A stretch of 64,000 nucleotides of DNA, taken from the NCBI GenBank assembly GCA_934045075.1, contig OW203736.1:4074591-4138590 (forward strand). The letters run 5' to 3'. Numbering within the stretch: position 1 is the stretch's first letter; the number at the start of each line of letters is the position of its first letter. The stretch comes from Yponomeuta sedellus. Taxonomy: Eukaryota; Arthropoda; Insecta; Lepidoptera; Yponomeutidae. Made by a program: the position numbers and the translations under genes. The notes below the pieces were generated by a model, which saw only the letters and a program-made list of their open reading frames with translations, was not told where the DNA came from and searched no databases. Shown here piece after piece: positions 9,586 to 58,284 of this stretch.

Positions 9586-9772
9586 AATAAAACCATGTAT
9601 TACGTCATGGGCGGTATATTGAACCCTGAGCGGAGCGAAGGACTCCGAGTTAACTCCCGAGCGCAGCGAGGGAGTTAAATTTTAACTCCTGAGCGAAGCG
9701 AGGGAGTTATGTAGAGTACTGAGTGAAGCCAGGGGTTCATACCGCCCGAGACTAAGACATGTTTTATTCCAG
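9586..9772. mobile_element. inverted-repeat element with internal GAGCGAAGCGAGGGAGT repeats
   Basis: The left arm GCAATAAAACCATGTATTAC...GGGCGGTATATTGAACC is mirrored by GGTTCATACCGCCC...AGACATGTTTTATTCC. Inside are three or four imperfect copies of a ~30-bp unit around CTCCCGAGCGCAGCGAGG. The arms are about 40 bp with several mismatches and no clear target duplication. Family unknown. Confidence 0.55.
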
Positions 9773-11711
9773 AGGTGAATACTCTACTTTTCACACCATC
9801 TGGCAGACAATAAAATTTTTCTTTTTTTTATTGGTGTTTCGCGCGGTCACACGACAGAAAAAAAAAGGGGTGAGTTTCGAACAACAATTCGAATTTCGAA
9901 TTGCAATGCGGGGCTTCTTCATAGTTTTCATGCGAATTTTGACATTCTAAATTCAAATCACTTTATTCCCTAGGGAAATTCTTCATTATTATTGCCCTCG
10001 AGAGACAAGGCTATGCTTTACGATGATATTTGACGGTACGTAATAAGGCATGGTCGAGCAGGAGGTGTGAAAAGATATTTGTTAAACATGAGTTTAAAAA
10101 GGTGGTACAGTGTGGAATGTTCAGATTCTGCATGTTTTGCCCTTTCTAGGCATACAAATGTGTTTTAAAAGAGAGCGCCATACAGTTGTCATAATTACGT
10201 GATAGTAACAATAAATAATTCCTTACAGAATTAATAGGCACATTGAAACAGAAAAAACAAATGTCATTCTTAACTGTAACTTTTACTTTTTAAATTAGAA
10301 ATAGATGCTTTCATGCAGCTGTCATAGTAGTACAATACATTAACATATTCCGGCTCTAGCTCTGTCTGCGGTAGCCCTTAGGTGTACTTACTACGGTGCC
10401 ATAGAAATCGTATCGCCATCCTGTTTTGTGTGTTGATACTTCGATATGAAATCAGAACTTACGATATATTTTAAGTCTGTACGTAGTTATTGTGCCTGAT
10501 TTGAAAATGTTTGTTCCTGTCGTAGTTTCATTTGATGGTTGGAAATTTTCAAGAGATCGGCTGTGAAACTTACTAATATGGACAGGAGGATTGAAATAAA
10601 TCTCTGTTTCTAATCGTCTGGCATCAATCCCAGCTTGATCAAGGTCACGAACTGAACTGACGCCAGATTGAACATGTAAACTCCGTCTTACCAGCGTTAC
10701 TAGAGAGGGTTTTTTTTCGCAATTCTGGGTAAAAATTTGGCTCCGGCAAATTTTTGGAGCTAGGGAATTCTCGGATAAATGATTGGGAGAATTTATGGGG
10801 AACTAGGGTAATTTAAATTGAAGGAAAATATGAATTGGGGGTAATTTAATTTTGGAATACATCCGTACATATTTCATGCATTTTACTACGCGTCCATCAA
10901 AATAGTTTTTTAACATGGTATGTAAATTGTTACAATATACCTACATGCAATAAATTGTTTGTAGTTTCACTGGTAGAACCACTGACAGTTTTTTAACCTC
11001 AGAACCAATAAAAGAAACCATGATTAGGTATGTAAATTGTTACAATATACATGCAATAAATTGTTTGTAGTTTCACTGGTAGAACCACTGACAAAAAATT
11101 GCTTTTGGTACTACCATGCGAAACACGCCGTAGAATACGGGAAATAACAAATCTGCGTCTTGGGGTAAAACTATTAAAAGTAGTATCGTTTTGGGGAAAA
11201 TTAATTTCACATTTGCGGAGAAACAGAGAATCGCATCTGGCAACCCTGCCGAGTGAAGGTATTTGGGTTACGAGGGCCATGCAGTTACATGTCTCACAGT
11301 TTGTGAGTAGGCTCCGCACAAAGATTGGTTTAACTCCTCTCCCATGTAGCCCCATTTACATAGGTTAATTCTGCCAACCCTGGTACATACCTACTTGGAG
11401 TACTTAATTGTTGCTTGTTTTGTATTCTATGTCCATATTTGGAAGTTTTGTGGTATAACGCAACCTGAAAAATATTGAAAATTTTTTTCGATATAAAATA
11501 GAATGATTTTGCTATTAGAAGAAAATCTTAAAATTTCTAATGCGACGAAAATCTCAGTCGCATTTTGGAACAACTTTAACTATTTTTTAAATTATTGTTT
11601 CGGTAGTAGCAGCAACGAAAGAAATATCAAATTATAAAATAGGTAGGTACTATTAATTATGTTTTCTGCGAAAGTCTTTATTAAGTTTTTATCGGAATAT
11701 GTAAATTGTAT
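9773..11711. other. no gene seen; one local direct duplication
   Basis: Mostly AT-rich spacer. A ~70-bp unit (GGTATGTAAATTGTTACAAT ... AACCACTGACA) occurs at 10917-10987 and again at 11027-11093. The ORFs here are short and lack recognisable domains. Confidence 0.6.
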
Positions 11712-11972
11712 TATAAAATAAAAACCTATTTAGAGGCTTGAAATTCCGCCCATGCCAGGACTCGAACCCGCGACTTCTGGCTAACCGTACCAGCGCTCTC
11801 CCAGATCAGCGAAATTTCGAACCTCTTTACAATATTCTCTGCATTATTTACAGGCAGCTACCATTACCATTTACCATTAGCTCAATTGGGAGAGCGCTGG
11901 TACGGTTAGCCAGAGGTCGCGGGTTCGAGTTCCGGCATGGGCGGAATATTTAGCCTCTAAATAGGTTTTTAC
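11712..11972. mobile_element. tRNA-like SINE, head-to-head fold-back copy
   Basis: Two tRNA-like heads point in opposite directions. The first reads on - (CATGCCAGGACTCGAACCC to CTCCCAGATCAGCG). The second reads on + (CATTAGCTCAATTGGGAGAG, CGGGTTCGAGTTCCGGC). The outer ends are inverted: AAAAACCTATTTAGAGGC on the left, GCCTCTAAATAGGTTTTT on the right. Confidence 0.85.
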
Positions 11973-12365
11973 AATTGTCCACAGCACGGGTTCGTGCAAC
12001 AAAAAGAATATAAATAAAATCAAATATATAGTAATATATAGAGTGCTTTAATATATTTAAATAATCTCACTAGTTTACGTTTCAATTCATAGGCGTAATA
12101 ATAGCTTAAAACACGCCTAACAAAGTTTTGTTTGAGTACTTAGAAACTCAAAAGAGTATTTTTCTATACCTCATATTAAATCTTTACCTAGTTATACAAC
12201 CGTGTAAAAAATAATCCCTTGTAATCGAATATTATAATTTTAATAATTAGATTTGTTTGCAAATTGCAATGGCACTGAAAACATGACACAATGTTTTGTA
12301 GGTTAAATTTCTACTATTATGGGCCATTTTCAGCATTGAGAATTTGTTAAGTAAATAGTTAATTG
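11973..12365. other. no feature recognised
   Basis: AT-rich spacer between two fold-back SINE copies. No coding or repeat signal is seen by eye. Confidence 0.6.
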
Positions 12366-12692
12366 TCTTATAATCCTCCAGCAACCTGGACTTGGCTGCC
12401 GTGGATGGGTCTCTTCCTGCATTACAGGAAGGTTGGGCAATACTCCACCACGGGGGCGAAGACCGGGTTGGTGGAGGATTGTAAGACAGTGGCGGGCCTT
12501 CCTGCAAGAAGTTATCAAGCCGCCCATACTGTCCGGGTTGGTGGTGATGTAAAAAATGACTAAAAATTATTGTACATAAAAAAGGAGATTACACAGACAT
12601 TAGGTTTTTTGTGGAGTGTGGCCTAGCCTTCCTGCGATGCAGGAAGAGACCCGTGCCCCAGCAGTGGGGACATACAAGGGTTGATATCGGAA
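12366..12692. mobile_element. 5S-like SINE fragments, including a fold-back
   Basis: Bases 12366-12408 run forward (TCTTATAATCCTCCAGCAAC, CTGGACTTGGCTGCCGTGG). Bases 12409-12540 run backward (TCTCTTCCTGCATTACAGG, GGTTGGTGGAGGATTGTAAG). Together they make a palindrome with a ~40-base centre. A separate forward 3' end lies at 12612-12692 (CGATGCAGGAAGAGACCC, AGCAGTGGGGACATACAAGG). Confidence 0.75.
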
Positions 12693-13842
12693 TAGTTAAG
12701 TAACTGTAGTGCTGTATCTTTTAATATCTCACCAAATAGCGTGACAGAACTTTTCTTAACGTATTTACTTAATTGAAATTCTCAACTTAGAAACCGGCCC
12801 TATTCGTTTTTTTAAATAACTAACTAATAATCACTGTGTTCTTTTTGTTAAGTTTTTTTATATACATTATATTTCACTATATACAGTACCTAATATTATC
12901 GATTAATATGTTGGTTGATGCAATATAATTTATGCCAATATCTTTGCCTTTTTATTCCTTGTCTCTTTTTCATGGAAACGGCAGAAAACTCGTGAATCGA
13001 TAGATCACATTTAATTTTCTAGGATACTAATGAAATGGCGGGTTTTTTATACTCCTGCAAACTTATTTGTAAACCCGGGATTCCTGAAGACGCTACGTAA
13101 TGCTAACTAGTCTCTCCAATGGACTAAAAACCATACTTGTCTTGAATTTGTTTTTTTTTTTAAAAAGCCCAGGGCTTGGATGTCTACATGTTTGTGAGGT
13201 CTTTGTTTCTGGTCCCCACGACACAGGGTATCCTAGTGCGGGGCCAGAAGCAATGTACACTCGCGGTCTGAAAATGTTTACCACCTTAAGGTTGGTAATT
13301 GCATGCGCAAATCTATGCCACATGGTCGATGATATTATGTGATTTGATCAGGCATAGAGCATAGATTAGGCATAGAGCATAGAAGAAGCAATCGAGATTC
13401 ACCCAAGCGAGGTTGCCATGGTTTTACAATCAATTTCTATTATTTCAATCCAAGTATTTTTGATAAATGTCGTTGTAAAAAATTCAATTATGTCAACTTT
13501 TAAATAAAGAAAAGAGTTTCATCATCAAAACGTCATGAATACTCTTTTTGTTAGAATCGATGCTACAACTCTTAAAAAGTAATACGTACCTAGATATAGC
13601 ATTTTAAACTTTACTGCACACAATGTGCTAAAGAATCTAATTTGAAAACTGATAAACATTTTTAGACCGCGACCGTGTGCTTGTATGTAAATGTTGTTAT
13701 AATAGGTACTTTTTTGTTCAGAAAATGCGCATCATAGGTGAATGTGAACAACTGCGACGAACTATTTTTAGAAGCTACAATCTCTAACCTGTGATCAACA
13801 ACCTACGACTCAAATAGATATCCGCTAAAGGGCCGTTTTTGC
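12693..13842. other. no gene seen; SINE 3' part at 13165-13330
   Basis: Bases 13165-13330 match the body of the SINE at 37432-37715 (GGGCTTGGATGTCTACATG, CACGACACAGGGTATCCTAG, GGGGCCAGAAGCAATG) without its tRNA-like head. The rest is AT-rich spacer. Confidence 0.6.
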
Positions 13843-13875
13843 CAAAACTGCTTTAAAGTCCCTTAAAGCAGTTTT
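13843..13875. other. 14-bp perfect hairpin
   Basis: CAAAACTGCTTTAA and TTAAAGCAGTTTTG are separated by AGTCCC. It lies just before a TA-flanked MITE. Function unknown. Confidence 0.6.
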
Positions 13876-13906
13876 GTTTGTTTCGCAGTTAAGTTTCTTA
13901 GATATA

Positions 13907-14161
13907 TCGCTCATTTGGCATAATAATGACGGAAATGTACTTTTTTGCCAATTTGAGTTATGTATGCCAAAACACCCGAAATAACTGTTTACACTTGGGG
14001 AAAAAATGACAGTAATGTAGTTTTGTTTTTTATCGCGTGACAGCGCCACTGTCGTTGTGGCATTTTGACAAAGTTCTAACACTTCTGAATGAATGAAACA
14101 ACGGTCTCTCCTGTAAAATTGGAAAAAGGACATTTGCGTCAATATTCTGCCAAATGAGCGA
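13907..14161. mobile_element. 255-bp MITE with TA target site, TIR TCGCTCATTTGGCA
   Basis: The left end is TCGCTCATTTGGCATAATAA and the right end TTCTGCCAAATGAGCGA; TA flanks both sides (13905-13906, 14162-14163). A second copy in opposite orientation at 51063-51313 is also TA-flanked. TA duplication points to Tc1/mariner-type mobilisation. A short open frame is shared by both copies but matches no transposase. Confidence 0.85.
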
Positions 14162-17100
14162 TATGTTCTTTACAGTAGGTTCGAAAAAAACTAATTCAGA
14201 TTTATGACTTTCACTTTTTCATTGGGGGGCCGTTTTCAAGTGCGATTTTTTAGAAGGAAATACTGCTGTGGTTTTTTTTTTATTCCTAGCACACAATAAT
14301 AATACCCTGTGCTGTGGTAAGGATGAAAGAACACCACAAACGTGGAAATGCATCCACAGTGATGCCCTTTGTACACCGCGGCTCCCAGTGGAAATCGGAA
14401 CCACGTTTAAACGAGTGTTTATTGATATTAACTGACGAATAATGCTTAAAATAAAACAAATCGTGTTAAATTATTAATTTTTAATATACTTTTGGGTTTT
14501 GGCACAATTTTTAAATAATGTGTCCTGGTGTATACTAGGTTTTTATACCTAAATTCTACAATTCTTAAATATTTTAACAGATGGCAAAAATGAGACGTTT
14601 ATCTACTATTATTTATATAAAAACAAGGTGTTAAGTACACTGTCTATTGTACGATAAAGTACAAAATGTTTAAAACAAAGATTCGTTTAATAAATAACAA
14701 AACCAATTCTATTTAAACAAAAAATATCCACCTGCAATACTGAAATACTACAATTACAATAAGTATCGCCATTTTATCATTACAACCACAGTTTACACGA
14801 AAATATTGTCTATTTACAGAAGGTCAACATACAAATAAATAATTTAACGCCACATCCTAAAAACCTTACACAGAGTAATAAAGAGTACATTACTAGCACT
14901 TAATCTGTAGCGTTTGTCCACATACCTACACAGTAATCGCACCTTACATTTAAACAATTCGAAAAACGAACATTACTGGCATAGAATAATTAAAACAGAA
15001 GAAAACAATGTAAAAAAAAGGAAAAATAAATAACAAACAAAAAAAATTAATGGCAAACACGGCTCCGGCGTACAACCATGTATTTTTAATTCCTACATTC
15101 TAACGAACTATACAACATCGTTTTCACTATTTTCTAAATTTATTACATTTATTAATATAGTACCATACCGACTACTAATTTAACAGCTAGTACTACTAAG
15201 ATAAATTGCACAATATTCGAGTAAAGCGATATTTTTTTTTATTTTGAGAAAATTCATTATTTTATCTATTATAAAGAAAAAACCCACTGCAATAATCAGC
15301 CATCTTTCACGACAGCAATTTCATGAATATTGATGGAATCATTCAGAAAATTGACTCACGAATTGACTTGAGAAGAAAACATTAATTTCCGAAGTAAAAC
15401 AAATAAAACATAACCTCCAAAACAGTAGGTTATGTTTTATTATTGTATAGATTATAGGTTTTTATTTTAAAGTTAAATTGTGTCCAGTCGGGTTTTTATT
15501 TATAATTAACAATTTGATCTACCAATCCCTACTAAAACTATGAGTATTCGTGTTTTCATTATTTATCATTATTATGTAGTAAGTAATTATAATAGTCATA
15601 TGCCTTTCATGATCTCACTGGATTTTTTTTTATAAAAAAACAGTACTCGCGTGTTCAAAACACAATAAATTTTCAAGCATTCCAGCTTCGTATTTTTGGT
15701 TTGATAGATTTTTAGTGCTTACACGCTAAAGCATCTATGATTAATTATTTATCTTAAAATTAAGTAAGGATACCTATTTAAACACAATGGCCTCTAAGTA
15801 ATTAAAAAATCTTTACTTAAATATCTAGTACCTACACAAGACTATGAACTCAAGTCTTTAAATTAAAACAAAGATATCCACAGAATGTAAAATCTTTCTA
15901 CACAAAAACCAAATTTGTACTTATTTACAACATAAAAATTACTGCATACAAATCTCCAGTTCACCAATTGAATGTATCTAATAAATTCTAGGTTAAGTAT
16001 GACCTTAAGTAACTTTTTTATTTACATTTTTCGCTAATTATCTACCTCTTTTGGCACATACGAATTTGTTTACAATTATTTTATGTGCCAAACGTTATTC
16101 ATATAGTTGTAATAATTTGAGACAAAGTTACTCATGTTATGGTTAATTTATGGTTTTACAAAGTATGTTTACTTAATTCACTAGTGGAATATAATCTCAT
16201 AAAAAATAAAGGGTACTTTCTACAGAGAGAGATCCGAATGAAGCACTGGTATTATGTAATAAAGGTCTAATTAAAAAGGGAAATATCAAAAACAAGTACT
16301 ATCATAGCTGCGAACGTAATGTCAGCTGCAACTGTTTTCAAAACTGTGATAAATATTACGATTGTGTCGTCACCTCCTAAATAATATTTAAATTTAACGA
16401 TAACAACCAACCAGTGACCCTATAATGAGAAAAAACCTGCGTAAAAATGTACTAAAATTAAAAGCATTGGTTTATTCCTTTCAATGAAATACAAGAGATT
16501 CCAAAAACCTAGAGATAATTTAAAAAAATCCAACCTAACCTTAAAAACATTTACCAGTACAACAGAAACATTCAGAGAGCCTAACACGAGAGGATTCCCA
16601 TTCACAGATTGCCTTTAATTTACAAATGACATGATGAATTTTATACTAAAGCTTTCGTGAGCATTCGAAATAAAATATGGTGTAGTCGCGTATTATAGAT
16701 TATGGATTATAGAATCGCGTATATGTTTGCTATGTAACCGAGACTACGACTGCTGCCCAAAAAATGTAATCGAGCTTCCATCTGAGCTATATCGATTATT
16801 AGGGTCTAATCGCGGTTATTTATTAGGTAAAACGTAATTACCTTAATTCTTCCATCTGAGCTATATATATATATATATATTACACTGGTCTAATCGCGAT
16901 TATTTATTAGGTAAAACGTAATTACCTTAATTTACCGACGTTCCTGCAGCGTTGCAGCTGCCGTGGTTACGGGTAGACGGGTCTCGATTAGACCCGATTA
17001 ATTAATAGCGAAGTATGTGTGAGTATCGCGAATCACTTAGAAATACTCTTCCATCGCGAATAAGTTGGAATACAGTGTCCCTAATTGACATGCTTATGTC

Positions 17101-17274
17101 CAGCCGCGATGTTATTTGATTTCCAATACAAGTTAATCCCAAGAGATCCTAATTTATGAGGCGAATCTTTCTGCTGTATGGTATTCATGGCGTGGGGCAA
17201 GGTTACCAGGGGTGGTGAGTCGGCGGCATTGAGAGGGGCGCGGCGTGCGGGTAAGGCCAGCCGCGCAACGTCCC
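14162..17274 (-). other. non-coding; candidate long SoxD 3' UTR
   Basis: The stretch downstream of the SoxD stop is AT-rich and, apart from 14220-14400 and a local duplication at 16775-16935, free of the repeats that crowd the rest of the window. AATAAA words on the - strand (TTTATT on +) include one at 14415-14420. Long 3' UTRs are common in Sox genes, so a transcript end in this stretch is plausible but not shown. Confidence 0.35.
16775..16935. repeat. ~75-bp direct duplication with (TA)n expansion
   Basis: CTTCCATCTGAGCTATAT at 16775 and again at 16849. Both are followed by GGTCTAATCGCG, TTATTTATTAGGTAAAACG and TAATTACCTTAAT. The second copy has gained a run of TA. Confidence 0.8.
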
Positions 17275-54805
<37,531 letters not shown>

Positions 54806-54830
54806 CTGGAACAATAGAGAGGTGCGATTA

Positions 54831-55010
54831 GTTTGACGACCTCTGAGGCGCAGCGGTAAGCGGAGAAGTCCCGGGTTCGAACCCCGGCTGGGGACAAAAA
54901 AAACCCTAGGTCATGCATGTCGCGGTTTCTGGTGCCGACGACACAGGATATCCTAGTATATATAGTACAGGGTATCCGAGTTTGGGACCAGGTTACCTTA
55001 GTTGTATTGT
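54831..55010 (+). mobile_element. tRNA-headed SINE, same family as 37432-37715
   Basis: GACCTCTGAGGCGCAGCGG, CCCGGGTTCGAACCCCGGCT, GACGACACAGGATATCCTAG. The middle of the head is shortened. Confidence 0.65.
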
Positions 55011-55478
55011 AAACAATTACTGCCATCGGCAAGTTTTACAATGGACCTGATAGTCGACGGAAGGTGTCAACCTTTTGCAAGTGATGGAGGGATCGAACTA
55101 AAACAGAGAACTAAAGCTCTTACGCCTTATAGGACCTTTAATTGGATCAATAATATCTTGTTTTCCTGTGACGTGATAAGAGGGAAAAAACACGTGTACG
55201 AATAAAAAAATGAATTAAATAAAAACCGACTGCTAAGCATTAAGTACTAAACAGCTGGAAGCATCCTAGGTACTACTTACTATGCAAAAAGTTACATTGG
55301 TGAATACCTGCCTCCTTAGAAGTTAATGTCCAGTTTTAGGGTAATAGGTATTTTTTTTGTTTTAGTGTTTATTTGATTAAATTAAGACTGATTTCTGATA
55401 CCCTATGACATTCGCGCAAACCTGACTCATCGATTGATATCTTATTTGTAAAATCGGACATACTCACATACATAAATC
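55011..55478. other. no feature recognised
   Basis: Upstream flank of the visible SoxD exons. No further SoxD exon was recognised between here and the window end. Confidence 0.45.
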
Positions 55479-55611
55479 AATACATACATACATACATACA
55501 TACATACATACATACATACATACATACATACATACATACATACATACATACATACATACATACATACATACATACATACATACATACATACATACATACA
55601 TACATACATAG
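55479..55611. repeat. (CATA)n microsatellite, ~130 bp
   Basis: Uninterrupted CATA repeats. Confidence 0.9.
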
Positions 55612-56167
55612 ATTACATACGATCCAACCACATTACCCTCCTTTATTTGGAGCAGTTGGGTAAAAATTGGGAAAATCAAGACAGACTAGACAATAAGGAA
55701 GCTTAAGTTGGTATCTCATGACAAATTCATTCATAAAGGAAAATCTATTGTCGAAAGAAAATCCCGTTTAAAAATAGTTTTGAGGATAACTTTATAACAC
55801 AGATTCCCAAGAGACACATCATTACTATAGTTACGTTTGTTGGTTAGTTTGTTTATTAAGTATGGTTATTCCTCTGATTCACGATTGAAGCAAGCTGTTG
55901 CATCTAATTTCGTTAACAAGTTTCCTAACTTATACTCGTAATAATAAAAATAACTTCTATATAACACAATCACTAATTTGTAACTTTTCACATACCTATA
56001 CATCTATATGCGTAAGGGGAATGTTTACTTAGTTCTGCCGTATAGCGTCGAGGCGTCGTATTTATCGAACACAGTGGATATAGCCTTTCAGTGGATATAT
56101 GGTAGGAGACAGTGATATAAAGCATTATTGTACGACAAAGTTTAGTAGATATTTCGTTTTTGTACAT
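55612..56167. other. no feature recognised
   Basis: AT-rich spacer between the CATA run and a LINE tail. Confidence 0.45.
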
Positions 56168-56265
56168 AGATGCATAAGATAAGAAGATAAGATAAGAATA
56201 TTCTTTATTGTACACCAGAGCACATATTATAAAACATGTAAAGATACAAAGTACAATTGCATACC
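56168..56265 (-). repeat. LINE 3' end with GATAA tail
   Basis: AGATAAGATAAGAATATTC, TTTATTGTACACCAGAGCAC, TACAAAGTACAATTG. Same family as 526-690. Confidence 0.7.
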
Positions 56266-56317
56266 CGTGAAAAGTTAAATAATCTAGGTGGGGTCCGACC
56301 GTATCGTGACTACTGCT

Positions 56318-56935
56318 AGTGGCATTTTTTCCGAGCGCTTGCGTGCTTCACAAGGCACGTTAAGCCGTCGGTGCCGGCTGTCATGTAATGACAGTAGTTA
56401 AGCCATGTCAGAGGCCTTATGGGCGGCTTGGTAAATTTAACAGTAAGGCTCGCTACTGTCTAACAATCGTCCACTAACCCGGACTTGGCCCCCGTGGTGG
56501 AGTATGGCCTAACCTTCCTGCGATACAGGAAGAGACCCGTGCTCCAGCAGTGGGGACAAATAAAGGGTTGATATCGAAGCCATGTTAGAGGCCTTATGGG
56601 CGGCTTGATAACTTCTAACAGTAAGGCTCGCCACTGTCTTACAATCGTCCACCAACCCGGACTTGGCCCCCGTGGTGGAGTATGGCCTAACCTTCCTGCG
56701 ATACAGGAAGAGACCCGTGCCCCAGCAGTGGGGACAAATAAAGGGTTGATATCGAAGACATGTTAGAGGCCTTATGGGTGGCTTGATAACTTCTAACAGT
56801 AAGGCTCGCCACTGTCTTACAATCGTCCACCAACCCGGACTGGGCCCCCGTGGTGGAGTATGGCCTAACCTTCCTGCGATACAGGAAGAGACCCGTGCCC
56901 CAGCAGTGAGGACATACAAGGGTTGATATGATATC
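56318..56935 (+). mobile_element. 5S-like SINE with its 3' body tandemly triplicated
   Basis: It starts in the 5S-like end (CGTGACTACTGCTAGTGGCA). The ~178-bp block from AAGCCATGTCAGAGGCC to GGGTTGATATC then occurs three times (about 56400-56576, 56577-56754 and 56755-56935). The three share private changes such as CTAACAGTAAGGCTCGC, so the duplication is recent. Confidence 0.88.
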
Positions 56936-58040
56936 ATCATCCCAGAGAGTGACTGAACTTTTGCCGCTAAACTTTAAAACATTCGACATTTTTGCACGTT
57001 TAAAATCGGGGTCGTCTATAAAGAGTGCACGCAAAGATCTATGTAATTATTCTATTTCAAACAGTTCGTTTGATGATGATTAAATAAGACAATTTGGAAG
57101 TGTTATCGTACAGGAGATCTCCAGAATTTTCTCCAGGCGTTTCTTTATTGGAGAAACGAGGTCATTTTGCGCGCGAGTATTCAGTCCGACCACAATTACT
57201 GCGAACAAAGCTAAAACTTAGTATAGAACAAAGATACACTCAAATGTACAAAGATATTTACTGTTGATTTTGTTACATGTATTTGTGTCCCTTCATAATT
57301 TATTTTATTTATTATTTTTTTTAAACATTTTGTTTTTATAGTAAATATTTTTTTTTATTTATCTCTTGTCTATTTTTTAAGGTAGGTATATATTTATCTA
57401 TATACCTGTAGATTTTAAATATGTATATATATAGCTAGTTTGTACTTTTATAAATATTTATCATGGATTTTCAACTAAGTTTAGTTATTTTTACTAATGT
57501 ACTAACACGTTAATTTTGTAATTTTGTGTATGTATCCTTACTATATCCTTATATATTTTATGTACACCTGCCTATTCTATACATCTTTCGATCCTATCTG
57601 TCCTAAGGTTGTCTGAAAAAGGTCGCTTTTAAGTATAAGACGCCCAATTGTGTAATATGTCACTAAGATATTTCAGTTGTTAATGTACTCTTAAAATGCA
57701 TGATGTGCAAGAAATATTGTCAATCTAATCTTAAACTTTATGCTTTCTCATTTAATCCGAATAATCCAATAATAAAGAATAATCCCCTGTGATTTAATTA
57801 CTTAACTAATTAATAAATGAAATCTTATTAGGTTTACATAATGGCAACTGATGTATTAAGTTTTAAGATGATTTGAGAAAAGATGGTCAGAGTGGAGTTT
57901 TTTTTTCCGCTGCCTTTTTCTCCACTACATACGGCCCGAAGGCGGCGGCTTACATTTTACATTGTACATTGACATTCGGCAAATAGAATGTAATTTCTTT
58001 ACGTTGAAATAAAATGAATTGAATTTTTTTTTTGAAAAAC
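56936..58040. other. unassigned AT-rich sequence
   Basis: No gene. Bases 57915-57985 share CTCCACTAC, GGCCCGAAGG and GGCTTACATTTTACATTG with 38280-38335, an unnamed dispersed repeat. Confidence 0.5.
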
Positions 58041-58053
58041 AAATGCTATAGTA

Positions 58054-58271
58054 TTTAAAAACCTATTTAGAGGCTAAAAATTTCACCCATGCCGGGATTC
58101 GAACCCGCAACCTCTGGCTATCCGTACCAGCGCTCTACCTATTGAGCCAATGGGCGACTCACGGCATCAGTGAAATTTCGAACCTCTTTACAATATTCTC
58201 TGTATTACGTACATTTTAAATTTAAATTTGTTCCTTAGCACGGGTTAGTGCATTAAAAATAAAAATAGTAT
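58054..58271 (-). mobile_element. tRNA-like SINE with 13-bp TSD
   Basis: AAATGCTATAGTA is duplicated at 58041-58053 and 58272-58284. The insertion runs from TTTAAAAACCTATTTAGAGG to TAAAAATAAAAATAGTAT, with an internal deletion in the body. The long duplication supports retroposition for this family. Confidence 0.9.
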
Positions 58272-58284
58272 AAATGCTATAGTA

